From positions 1 through 5,775 of the forward strand of contig JBBRLG010000478.1 of the NCBI GenBank assembly GCA_038231495.1: DNA of 5,775 nt. The letters run 5' to 3'. Shown piece after piece: positions 1-5,637 of the stretch (position 1 is its first letter; every line of letters starts with the position of its first letter). The translations under genes were made by a program, and so were the position numbers. A model generated the notes under the pieces. That model was not told the origin of the DNA, did not search any database, and worked only from the letters and a program-made list of their open reading frames with translations. This stretch comes from JBBRLG01 sp038231495 (GTDB taxonomy: Bacteria > Planctomycetota > Planctomycetia > Gemmatales > Gemmataceae).

Positions 1-39
1 CTTGTGGGTGACCGTCTCCCACAAGCGGGCCGCTTGTGG
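1..39. repeat. Nested palindromic repeat at the left window edge
   Basis: Two overlapping inverted repeats are visible. CTTGTGGG (1-8) pairs with CCCACAAG (18-25) across a 9-nt loop. CCACAAGCGG (19-28) pairs perfectly with CCGCTTGTGG (30-39) around a single central G. The arm at 18-28 can therefore pair either leftward or rightward. The leftward hairpin probably extends beyond the window, because the right arm continues as CGG while the left arm is cut off. The core CCGCTTGTGGCTA (30-42) is nearly identical to CCGCTTGCGGCTA in the hairpin downstream of senB. It could be the terminator of an upstream gene or a copy of a dispersed intergenic palindrome. No T-tract follows. Confidence 0.6.
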
Positions 40-82
40 CTACGGGCGTTTGACAGGAACCCTACCGCCGCGGATCTGCCGT

Positions 83-110
83 TTGCCCGAGTCCTCCCTC
101 CGGTTACAAT
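83..110 (+). promoter_or_regulatory. Candidate sigma-70-type promoter for the DUF3179 gene
   Basis: TTGCCC (83-88) and TACAAT (105-110) are separated by 16 bases, resembling -35 and -10 elements. The -10 matches the TATAAT consensus at five of six positions; the -35 matches at four of six. This would give an untranslated leader of roughly 80 bases before the ATG at 199. Planctomycete promoters often depart from the E. coli consensus, so this is a weak call based on motif and spacing only. Confidence 0.3.
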
Positions 111-198
111 CTACCGTTCGCAATCCCACCGGCGCGTTCGCTCTTCCGCAATGGATCGGCTTGGAAATGACCGCCCTCGTTTTTCGAGGAAGATTGAC

Positions 199-1218
199 AT
201 GCAACCCTTTCATACCGGCTTGGCCCTAATGCTGCCTTTCATCCTGGCAAACGTGGTCAGGGCCGCGGACCCGCCGACCCTCGTCGAGCAGCCCGATGCG
301 TTCCAAACGCTGGTGAACCCCAAGTGTTCCCACTGCCGCGACGAGGCCAAGCGCCGCGCCGACGAATTGCGGGCCGATGACCGCGTGCTGTGCTGGGTGC
401 GCGGCTACTCCGACGGCGGCGCGATCCCGCTGCGCTTCTTCCTGAATTCGTACCGCGTCATCAGCGACAGCTACGGCGTCTTCGTCTACGACCCCGACGC
501 CGGCTACGCCCGCGGCTTCGCGCCGTCGTACGACTTTGCTTTTCACGGCTGGCGCAACGGCGTCATGGTCATGAAAGAGAAGGACGGCACTTTGTATTCG
601 TGCCTGACCGGCGTGGCCTTCGCCGGGCCGAAAAAGGGCACGCGGTTGAAGCCGATCCCGACGCTCGTGACCGACTGGGGCCCCTGGCTGGACCGTTACC
701 CCGGCGGCGTCGCTTACGAAATGTTCGAGAAGTATAAGCCGACGGACTTGACCAAAGAGTTAAACGAAGGCTCGAAGAAGAGCCGGCCCGACGAGGACAA
801 GCGCCTGGCCGCCGACAAGAAAGTACTCGGCGTAAGGGTCGGCAAGGAAGCCAGGGCGTACCCGCTCGATCTCGTCGAAAAAGCGGGGGTCTTGACGGAC
901 AAGTTGAGCGGCACGGAGTACGTGGTGCTGTGGTACGGTCCGACGAAGACGGCGGCGGCGTACGAGCCGGTCGCGTCGCCGCCGAAGAAGGACGGCGGCG
1001 CTTCGCGCAAGCTGACGCTCCAAGTTGACCCCAAGGTGCCGGCGGCGCCGTTCGTGGACAAGGAGACCGGCTCCCGCTGGGACGTGGCCGGCCGTGCCGT
1101 CGAGGGCGAACTAAAGGGCTGGACGCTCAACTGGCTGGACGGCACGCAGGTCACATGGTTCGCGTGGGTGGCGGAGTACCCAGACACCATGATTTTCGGC
1201 AAGAATGAGGCAAAATAA
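199..1218 (+). CDS. Exported DUF3179 domain-containing protein
   Basis: A 339-residue protein of unknown biochemical role, probably exported. The ATG at 199 is chosen because GAGGAAG (186-192) lies 6 bases upstream and because it opens a good signal peptide: a hydrophobic run at residues 8-20, then a likely cleavage after VVRA (19-22). The frame is open further upstream, but that extension lacks protein character. The body fits DUF3179 in two parts: SCLTGVAFAGPKKGTRLKPI with TDWGPWLDRYP (about 134-168), and VLGVRVGKEARAYPLDLV (209-226) through the hallmark end TWFAWVAEYPDTMIF (319-333). Typical members have a Cys-Pro-Leu motif where this protein reads WYGPTKTAAAY (245-255), so that cysteine is missing. 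Instead there is a CSHC pair at 43-46, just after the signal peptide, with further Cys at 65 and 135. It ends 46 bases before senA on the same strand and could be cotranscribed, but no functional link to selenium is apparent. Confidence 0.82.
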   Translation: MQPFHTGLALMLPFILANVVRAADPPTLVEQPDAFQTLVNPKCSHCRDEAKRRADELRADDRVLCWVRGYSDGGAIPLRFFLNSYRVISDSYGVFVYDPDAGYARGFAPSYDFAFHGWRNGVMVMKEKDGTLYSCLTGVAFAGPKKGTRLKPIPTLVTDWGPWLDRYPGGVAYEMFEKYKPTDLTKELNEGSKKSRPDEDKRLAADKKVLGVRVGKEARAYPLDLVEKAGVLTDKLSGTEYVVLWYGPTKTAAAYEPVASPPKKDGGASRKLTLQVDPKVPAAPFVDKETGSRWDVAGRAVEGELKGWTLNWLDGTQVTWFAWVAEYPDTMIFGKNEAK

Positions 1219-1264
1219 ACCTCTGCCAGCAAGGTGAGAGGCCGTTTGCATCGGCACGATTCGC

Positions 1265-2560
1265 ATGGATAAACCCGACCACGCAACACCAGCACCGGAC
1301 ACGATTGCCTCGTGGGTGCGGGACGCCCGTCGCCGCACCCTGGAGTTGATTGGCGACCTGGACGACGAACAGTTGCTCGGCCCGTCGCTCGCTACCTTGA
1401 ACCCACTCCTGTGGGAGGTCGGCCACGTCGGGTGGTTCCAGGAACGGTGGGTACTCCGCCAAGCCAACCGCCAACCGCCCCTGCGGCCCGACGCCGATGC
1501 GCTGTACGACTCCGCCGCCGTGGCCCACGACACGCGCTGGAGCTTGCCGCTGCCGGCGCGCAAGCAGACGCTCCGCTACCTGGAGAGGGTGGAGGAGCGG
1601 GTGTTGGAGCGGCTCGCGAACGGGCCTTGCCCCGAAGAGATCTACTTCACGTTGCTGTCCGTCTTTCACGAAGACATGCACACCGAGGCGTTCACCTACA
1701 CCCGCCAGACGCTGGGCTATCCCGCCCCACACCTTTCCGGCCCAGTGCCGCTGGCGTCCGCAGGCGCACCATGGGTGGGCGACGTGCCTGTCCCGGGGGG
1801 CACGTACGCGCTGGGGGCGGGGCAGGGCGGGTCGTTCGTTTTCGACAACGAGAAGTGGCTACACCCGGTCGCGCTGCGGCCCTTTGCCATCGCACGGGCA
1901 CCCGTGACGCAGGCCGAGTTCGCGGCCTTCGCCGACGACGGGGGCTACGGCCGCCGCGAGTTGTGGGACGCGGCGGGGTGGGCCTGGCGCGAGAGTGCGG
2001 CAGCCGAACACCCGGTCTACTGGCGGCGCGACGCGGGCGACTGGCTAAGGCGCGACTTCGACTGTTGGGTGTCATTGGAGCCGCACCGGCCGGTCGTCCA
2101 CGTCAACTGGCACGAGGCCGAGGCCTATTGTCGCTGGGCGGGCCGGCGGTTGCCGACGGAAGCGGAGTGGGAGGCGGCGGCTTGTGGGCCGGCCGTCCCC
2201 GGCGAGCGAAAGCGCCGCTTCCCCTGGGGCCACGGCGCGCTGACAGCCGACCACGCCAACCTGGACGGACTGTACGGCGGCTGCGTGGGGGTGGCGGGGT
2301 ACGCCGCGGGCGACAGCCCGTGCGGTTGCCGGCAGCTGACCGGCAACGTCTGGGAGTGGACGGCCGATGACTTCGGGCCGTACCCCGGCTTCGTGCCCGA
2401 CCCGTATAAGGAATACTCGGTGCCGTGGTTTGGCGACCACAAGGTGCTGCGCGGCGGCTGCTGGGCGACCCGCGGCCGGCTGCTGCGTAACACCTGGCGC
2501 AACTTCTACAAGCCCGACCGCCGCGACGTGTTCGCCGGCTTCCGCACGTGTGCCCCATGA
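1265..2560 (+). CDS. senA: Selenoneine synthase SenA (EgtB-like mononuclear iron enzyme)
   Basis: A 431-residue homologue of EgtB/OvoA-type sulfoxide synthases. By family and neighbour it is the SenA type, which uses non-heme iron and oxygen to join a selenosugar to hercynine on the way to selenoneine. An N-terminal DinB-like domain (about 12-165) carries the three-histidine metal site: His54 in WEVGHVGWFQE, then His135 and His139 in FHEDMHTE. A C-terminal formylglycine-generating-enzyme-like domain (about 170-431) shows VNWHEAEAYCRWAGRRLPTE (280-299), GNVWEW (360-365), VLRGGCWATR (394-403) and a final FAGFR (423-427). The length is normal for a two-domain EgtB relative. The ATG at 1265 is the only plausible start: an in-frame TGA lies at 1235-1237 and no other Met comes before residue 138. 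A good Shine-Dalgarno is lacking; the nearest purine run, AAGGTGAG (1231-1238), is too far away. Its stop overlaps the senB start. Without senB the protein would be called EgtB; adjacency decides for SenA. The expected soluble location is inferred from the absence of a signal peptide. Confidence 0.85.
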   Translation: MDKPDHATPAPDTIASWVRDARRRTLELIGDLDDEQLLGPSLATLNPLLWEVGHVGWFQERWVLRQANRQPPLRPDADALYDSAAVAHDTRWSLPLPARKQTLRYLERVEERVLERLANGPCPEEIYFTLLSVFHEDMHTEAFTYTRQTLGYPAPHLSGPVPLASAGAPWVGDVPVPGGTYALGAGQGGSFVFDNEKWLHPVALRPFAIARAPVTQAEFAAFADDGGYGRRELWDAAGWAWRESAAAEHPVYWRRDAGDWLRRDFDCWVSLEPHRPVVHVNWHEAEAYCRWAGRRLPTEAEWEAAACGPAVPGERKRRFPWGHGALTADHANLDGLYGGCVGVAGYAAGDSPCGCRQLTGNVWEWTADDFGPYPGFVPDPYKEYSVPWFGDHKVLRGGCWATRGRLLRNTWRNFYKPDRRDVFAGFRTCAP

Positions 2561-3516
2561 CAGCAACGGTTTGCCTGGTAACGCCCGCGCCGCCTGGCTC
2601 GCGCAAGGGCAACCGCGTCACCGCCCTGCGCTGGGCGGGAATCTTGCGCGGCCTGGGCTGCCGCGCCGTCGTGCGTCAAGAATACCGCGGCGAGCGCTGC
2701 GATCTGCTGGTGGCCCTGCACGCCCTGCGGAGCTTCCCGTCCCTCCAGCGCTACCGGTCCGACCGCCCCGACGCCCCCCTTGTTCTGGCCCTGACCGGCA
2801 CTGACCTGTACGGCTCGATCCACACGGACGCCGACGCGCGCCGGGCGCTGGACCTGGCGACCCGTCTGATCGTCCTCCAACCGCTAGGCGTGGCGGAGTT
2901 GCCGGAGAGTGTTCGAGCCAAGGCCCGCGTCATCTACCAGTCCGTGCCCGACCCGGGTGTGGGGCTGCCGCCGCGTGTGGACCGGTTCGAGGTGTGCGTG
3001 CTGGGTCATCTCCGGCCGGTCAAGGATCCATTCCGGACCGCCCTGGCGGCCCGCCTGCTGCCGCCGGCCTCGCGCTTGCGGGTGCTGCACCTGGGGGCGG
3101 CGTTGAGCGCGGACATGGCGGAGCAGGCCCGCCAGGAGACTGACGTCAACGCCCGCTACCGCTGGCTGGGGGAAGTGCCGCGCTGGAAAGCATTGCGCGT
3201 GCTCCGGCGCTGCCGGCTGCTGGTGCTAACGTCAGAGTTGGAGGGCGGTGCCAACGTGGTGTCCGAGGCGCTGGCCGCTTCAGTGCCGGTGTTGTCGTCG
3301 CAGATCGCCGGCTCGGTCGGGTTGCTGGGTGAGGACTACCCGGGCTACTTCCCGGTCGGGGACACCAAAGTCCTGGCACGACTGCTGGAACGGGCGGAGA
3401 TGGACCCAAGCTTCTACCGCATCTTATACGATTGGTGCGCCGGCCTGCGGTCCCTGGTCGATCCGGCGCGCGAGAGACGGAGTTGGTCGGAGTTGCTGCG
3501 TGAACTGGGGTGTTAA
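2557..3516 (+). CDS. senB: Selenosugar synthase SenB (GT-B glycosyltransferase)
   Basis: A 319-residue GT4-like glycosyltransferase of the SenB family (the family once known only as TIGR04348). Characterised members make the C-Se bond of a selenosugar from selenophosphate and a UDP-sugar, feeding SenA. Recognition rests on the N-terminus TPAPPGSRKGNRVTALRW (9-26), the central LALTGTDLYGSIHTDADARR (77-96), and VLQPLGVAELP (106-116) followed by ARVIYQS (123-129). The C-terminal half has HLRPVKDPFR (151-160), like the nucleotide-sugar phosphate-binding loop of GT4 enzymes, and an E-x7-E motif, Glu229 to Glu237 in EGGANVVSEAL. ATG at 2557 is chosen because it overlaps the senA TGA as ATGA, a typical translational-coupling junction; a GTG nine bases upstream would only add three residues. 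No signal peptide or membrane segment is seen. The pair almost certainly shares one transcript. It ends 81 bases before a long hairpin. Confidence 0.88.
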   Translation: MTATVCLVTPAPPGSRKGNRVTALRWAGILRGLGCRAVVRQEYRGERCDLLVALHALRSFPSLQRYRSDRPDAPLVLALTGTDLYGSIHTDADARRALDLATRLIVLQPLGVAELPESVRAKARVIYQSVPDPGVGLPPRVDRFEVCVLGHLRPVKDPFRTALAARLLPPASRLRVLHLGAALSADMAEQARQETDVNARYRWLGEVPRWKALRVLRRCRLLVLTSELEGGANVVSEALAASVPVLSSQIAGSVGLLGEDYPGYFPVGDTKVLARLLERAEMDPSFYRILYDWCAGLRSLVDPARERRSWSELLRELGC

Positions 3517-3597
3517 GGCGTCCCCGCCGGCTGAATCCGAGCGGGAAGAACGCGCGCCGCAGCTGCGATCCGAGACCCGCCACCGGATCCACAATGA

Positions 3598-3647
3598 ATT
3601 GCCGCTTGCGGCTAAGCGTTCCGAAGCGCTTAGCCGCAAGCGGCAAT
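3598..3647. terminator. Perfect 21-bp inverted repeat between convergent genes (likely bidirectional terminator)
   Basis: The arm at 3598-3618 is the exact reverse complement of 3627-3647, with an 8-base loop TTCCGAAG. The stem starts ATTGCCGCTTGCGG and is GC-rich. It lies 81 bases after the senB stop and 24 bases after the - strand stop at 3672, so it could end both transcripts. No U-tract follows on either side, so it is not a classic intrinsic terminator. The stem is also longer and more perfect than most terminators, and its core CCGCTTGCGGCTA nearly matches the repeat at the left window edge, which suggests a dispersed palindromic element used as, or sitting at, a terminator position. 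The rest of the 155-base intergenic stretch shows nothing else I can support. Confidence 0.65.
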
Positions 3648-3671
3648 AACATTTGGTAACCGTTCACCGGC

Positions 3672-4040
3672 TTACGGACCGGCCGCCGCACCCTCGCTGA
3701 AGATTATGTCGAGGGCATCGGTGCGCCGCAGGCCCGGCGTAAGGGTTTCGGCCATCAGGCTGTTGGGCTGGCTCTGACTATTGGCGTGTTCAAGCCCGGC
3801 CAGGTGGCCCATTTCGTGCAACACCGCCGTTTCAAGGTCCATGCGACCTGCGGCCGGCCCACCGGGAAGCGCAGTGAGTGCTCCCGTTCCAGTCCTGGCA
3901 AACTCTTCGTTTGACAGGGGGGTGGGATCGACGAACCAGCCGTAGCCCGCGGCGTTTTTGTCGATGACCACCGTGTCGGACTTGGCGTAAGTATAACCCA
4001 GGGTCGGCCCGGAGAACTGGCCTACTTCATAGGTGGCCGC
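3672..4040 (-). pseudogene. Detached matrixin-like zinc metalloprotease domain (3' part of a split gene)
   Basis: These 122 codons follow directly, in the same frame, after the TAA at 4041-4043 that ends the DUF4214 ORF. They encode AATYEVGQFSGPTLGY, then VVIDKNAAGYGWFVDPTP, RMDLETAVLHEMGHLAGLEH and SLMAETLTPGLRR. HEMGHLAGLEH (3786-3818) is an exact metzincin zinc signature HExxHxxGxxH, and the Met in SLMAETL can serve as the Met-turn. Similar domains end many planctomycete surface proteins. The reading frame shows no further damage to its own TAA at 3672-3674. A GTG at 3971 could give a 99-residue product, but it has no Shine-Dalgarno and would lack the first strand of the domain. I therefore treat it as the remnant of a longer protein. 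If the TAA is a sequencing error or is read through, this is simply the C-terminus of a 614-residue protease. Confidence 0.7.
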
Positions 4041-5516
4041 TTACAACCGCGCCAGCAATGCCGGGTCGATGCCCGCTTCCTGGAGCCGGGCCAGGGCCGC
4101 CGAGACGGTCATTTGAAGTTGCTGGTTCGTGAGTTGCCCGAGACCGGGGGCGGCGTCCTGGGCGCCACTTATTGCCGGTTCAAGTACGTCTTGCCGCGGA
4201 GCGGCAACGGACGGCAACGGATTGTCGCCCCGCGCGGCTTGGTTACTCGAAAGAGTCTGATTCGGCAGGCGAAGGAGGCCGCCGCCAACGTACAGGCCGC
4301 CGCCCTGGCCGCGTCCGCCCACGCCGCCCACGCCGCCGTTACTTGCCGCGTCCTGCGCGGGAGCTGCTCGCAATGAACCGCTGCCGCCGCCGCTGCCACC
4401 ACTACCGAAACCGCCGCCGCTGTAACCGCCCCCGCTGTAACCGCCCCCGCCGGAACAGCCACACGTGCCAACAGGACCGGGACCGACGGTGACCACCGGG
4501 CCGTACGACACCACCGGGCCTACGGTAATCAGGCCGGGGATGAAATAAAAACCGCCCGTCGCGTAACTGCCACCGGTGTACCCCTCTGTTCGATGCGTCG
4601 GGAAGGGCGGTTGGGGCGTGGCCGGCGGCGGTAGCACCAGAGAAGGATCGGTGGTGACGGTTGCGTCGAGTTGCTCGGCACCCGGAAGTGGGCCGCTGAA
4701 CCGCTTCGCGCTGGCGATAAACTGGTGGGCTGCCGAATTCACGTCGCTACCGCTGGCGGCGAACGACTGGAGCTCCGTGAAATACTCGTCCGAGCCGACG
4801 ATCCCCGCGATCACTTCCGAATCGCGCGCGCCGTGTCGAAACGCATCGACCCAAAATGCCTGTCCGGCACTGTCGGGAACCCGGTTCAGCGTGGCCCGGT
4901 AGATGCTGGTTATTTCTACCTCTTTACCGTCGGTGCTGCGCAGGATGCCGAAGGCCGTGGCGGCGCGGCCGTTGGGGGTATTCGGCCTGCCATTCGACCA
5001 ATACGACAGCCCAGCCGCGTCGATGGGGCGGCCCAATTCGGCTTTGTACACCGCGTTGAGGTAGCCGGACACGTTGCCGCCGGACCGGTTGAAAAACTCA
5101 TCCGAGCCGATGATGCTGGCTTTGACTTTTTCCAGCGTGTCGCCGCGGCGCACCGCCTCCACCCAGAAATTGAGGCCCGCACTATCCGCCGGTCGGCCCA
5201 AAAAGTCCTGGTAATCGATTTGCACGGCCCGGCCGATAAATTCGTCGCTCCGCTCAATGCCGAGGGCGACTTGCGCCCGCGTCTCGCCCGCATTGAGCCG
5301 GCCGTCCCAGTAGGCGAGACCCGCCGGATCGACGTTGTGCCCGAGGAAGCCTTGATACAGCGTACTCACATAGACATCGTTGGCGGCAACCGACGGCACA
5401 TTTCGATCTTCCAGATTTTCCAGTCGCAACGACGCGGCGCGCCCGGAGCGGGTGCTTTTTTCTTTGGAGAGAGAGAAGGAACTGCGAAACAAGGAATGGA
5501 CTCGGTGCGCAATCAT
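4041..5516 (-). CDS. Secreted or surface protein with four DUF4214 repeats and a Gly-rich linker
   Basis: A 491-residue protein of unknown function. The basic N-terminus (1-28) leads into LRLENLEDRNVPSV (30-43), a motif common near the start of planctomycete secreted proteins and thought to relate to export or surface sorting. Four DUF4214 units of about 50 residues follow: roughly 48-93, 97-142, 150-199 and 201-246, each with a core like YQDFLGRPADSAGLNFWVEA and most ending in GSDEFF. The third unit diverges at its end (STDGKEV). A Pro-rich stretch (294-306) and a Gly/Ser linker (about 355-412) with GGGYS repeats and a CGC pair (352-354) come next. The last segment, QLQMTVSAALARLQEAGIDP, looks like the first helix of a matrixin-type domain that continues beyond the TAA at 4041-4043. 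The ATG at 5516 has GAGGT (5527-5523) 6 bases upstream and overlaps the stop of a leader ORF. As it stands the product lacks its catalytic part. Confidence 0.8.
   Translation of the reverse strand: MIAHRVHSLFRSSFSLSKEKSTRSGRAASLRLENLEDRNVPSVAANDVYVSTLYQGFLGHNVDPAGLAYWDGRLNAGETRAQVALGIERSDEFIGRAVQIDYQDFLGRPADSAGLNFWVEAVRRGDTLEKVKASIIGSDEFFNRSGGNVSGYLNAVYKAELGRPIDAAGLSYWSNGRPNTPNGRAATAFGILRSTDGKEVEITSIYRATLNRVPDSAGQAFWVDAFRHGARDSEVIAGIVGSDEYFTELQSFAASGSDVNSAAHQFIASAKRFSGPLPGAEQLDATVTTDPSLVLPPPATPQPPFPTHRTEGYTGGSYATGGFYFIPGLITVGPVVSYGPVVTVGPGPVGTCGCSGGGGYSGGGYSGGGFGSGGSGGGSGSLRAAPAQDAASNGGVGGVGGRGQGGGLYVGGGLLRLPNQTLSSNQAARGDNPLPSVAAPRQDVLEPAISGAQDAAPGLGQLTNQQLQMTVSAALARLQEAGIDPALLARL
4417..4446. 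repeat. Two tandem copies of a 15-bp repeat coding for Gly-Gly-Gly-Tyr-Ser
   Basis: CCGCTGTAACCGCCC occurs twice back to back (4417-4431 and 4432-4446 on the + strand). On the - strand this lies in the Gly-rich linker of the DUF4214 protein and adds five residues per copy without changing the frame. The exact identity of the copies suggests recent expansion by slippage. Confidence 0.7.
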
Positions 5517-5569
5517 GGGGTGACCTCGGAAGTGGAGAGTAATTGTTTCGACGAAACGAACGGAGGCAT
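5513..5569 (-). CDS. Possible 18-residue leader peptide overlapping the DUF4214 gene start
   Basis: An ATG at 5569 opens MPPFVSSKQLLSTSEVTP and stops at TGA 5515-5513, which overlaps the ATG of the main gene (5516-5514) as ATGA. AAAGGAGG (5587-5580), the best Shine-Dalgarno in the window, lies 10 bases before it. That GGAGG can pair with CCTCC (5574-5570) immediately before the ATG, forming a small hairpin that would hide the ribosome site. This arrangement fits translational coupling of a leader peptide to the downstream gene. The peptide has no recognisable family, and a chance ORF of this length is quite possible; the ATGA overlap and strong Shine-Dalgarno are what make it worth listing. 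Confidence 0.35.
   Translation of the reverse strand: MPPFVSSKQLLSTSEVTP
5545..5557. promoter_or_regulatory. Operator-like palindrome GTTTCGACGAAAC
   Basis: A perfect inverted repeat, GTTTCG and CGAAAC around one central A, located 29-41 bases before the DUF4214 start. It could be a regulator binding site or simply a short hairpin in the leader. No regulator is identified in the window. Its last base is shared with the outer stem of the neighbouring folded leader. Confidence 0.25.
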
Positions 5570-5618
5570 GGAGGGCAATCCTCCTTTGGTTCGGTGAGAA
5601 CCGCCTCCTTGCCGTTCG
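5557..5618 (-). promoter_or_regulatory. Structured leader: potential three-way junction upstream of the DUF4214 gene
   Basis: In the - strand transcript, CGAACGG (5618-5612) pairs with CCGTTCG (5563-5557) to close an outer stem, which can continue with AGGC (5606-5603) and GCCT (5567-5564) after a 5-base bulge. Inside lie two hairpins: GGTTC/GAACC (5602-5598 with 5592-5588) and GGAGG/CCTCC (5584-5580 with 5574-5570), each with a 5-base loop. The second hairpin masks the Shine-Dalgarno of the leader ORF. Two GGAGG and two CCTCC segments allow alternative pairings, as in a switch. I do not recognise a known riboswitch class. It could instead act as a terminator of the gene ending at 5638. Confidence 0.4.
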
Positions 5619-5637
5619 ACCGACGACGCGATTAGCA

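Noticed and set aside
50..55. TTGACA as a perfect -35 box.
   Set aside because: No convincing -10 lies at the right distance; the weaker TTGCCC with TACAAT has better geometry.
4..198. Open frame extending the DUF3179 protein upstream of 199.
   Set aside because: The extension would bury the signal peptide, has no family resemblance, covers the palindrome, and a good Shine-Dalgarno sits in front of the ATG at 199.
1312..2370. 352-codon + strand ORF overlapping senA in another frame.
   Set aside because: Arg/Gly/Pro-rich translation typical of a shadow frame; senA has clear catalytic motifs through the same region.
2548..2556. GTG start for senB at 2548.
   Set aside because: It adds only Met-Cys-Pro; the ATG at 2557 forms an ATGA overlap with the senA stop and fits the family N-terminus.
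1265..2560. Calling the gene egtB or a formylglycine-generating enzyme.
   Set aside because: The DinB-like metal site excludes a plain formylglycine-generating enzyme, and the overlapping senB makes selenoneine synthase a better fit than ergothioneine synthase, though sequence alone does not settle it.
4041..4043. Programmed readthrough or recoding of the TAA.
   Set aside because: TAA is not the selenocysteine codon, the following base is G, which favours termination, and no recoding structure is evident; a nonsense mutation or sequencing error is simpler.
4380..4450. CRISPR-like repeats in the GC-rich stretch.
   Set aside because: The repeats are 15-bp contiguous codon repeats inside a Gly-rich coding region, with no spacers.
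4671..5597. 308-codon + strand ORF opposite the DUF4214 gene.
   Set aside because: It is antisense to clear DUF4214 repeats, shows no domain-like sequence, and results from high GC content.
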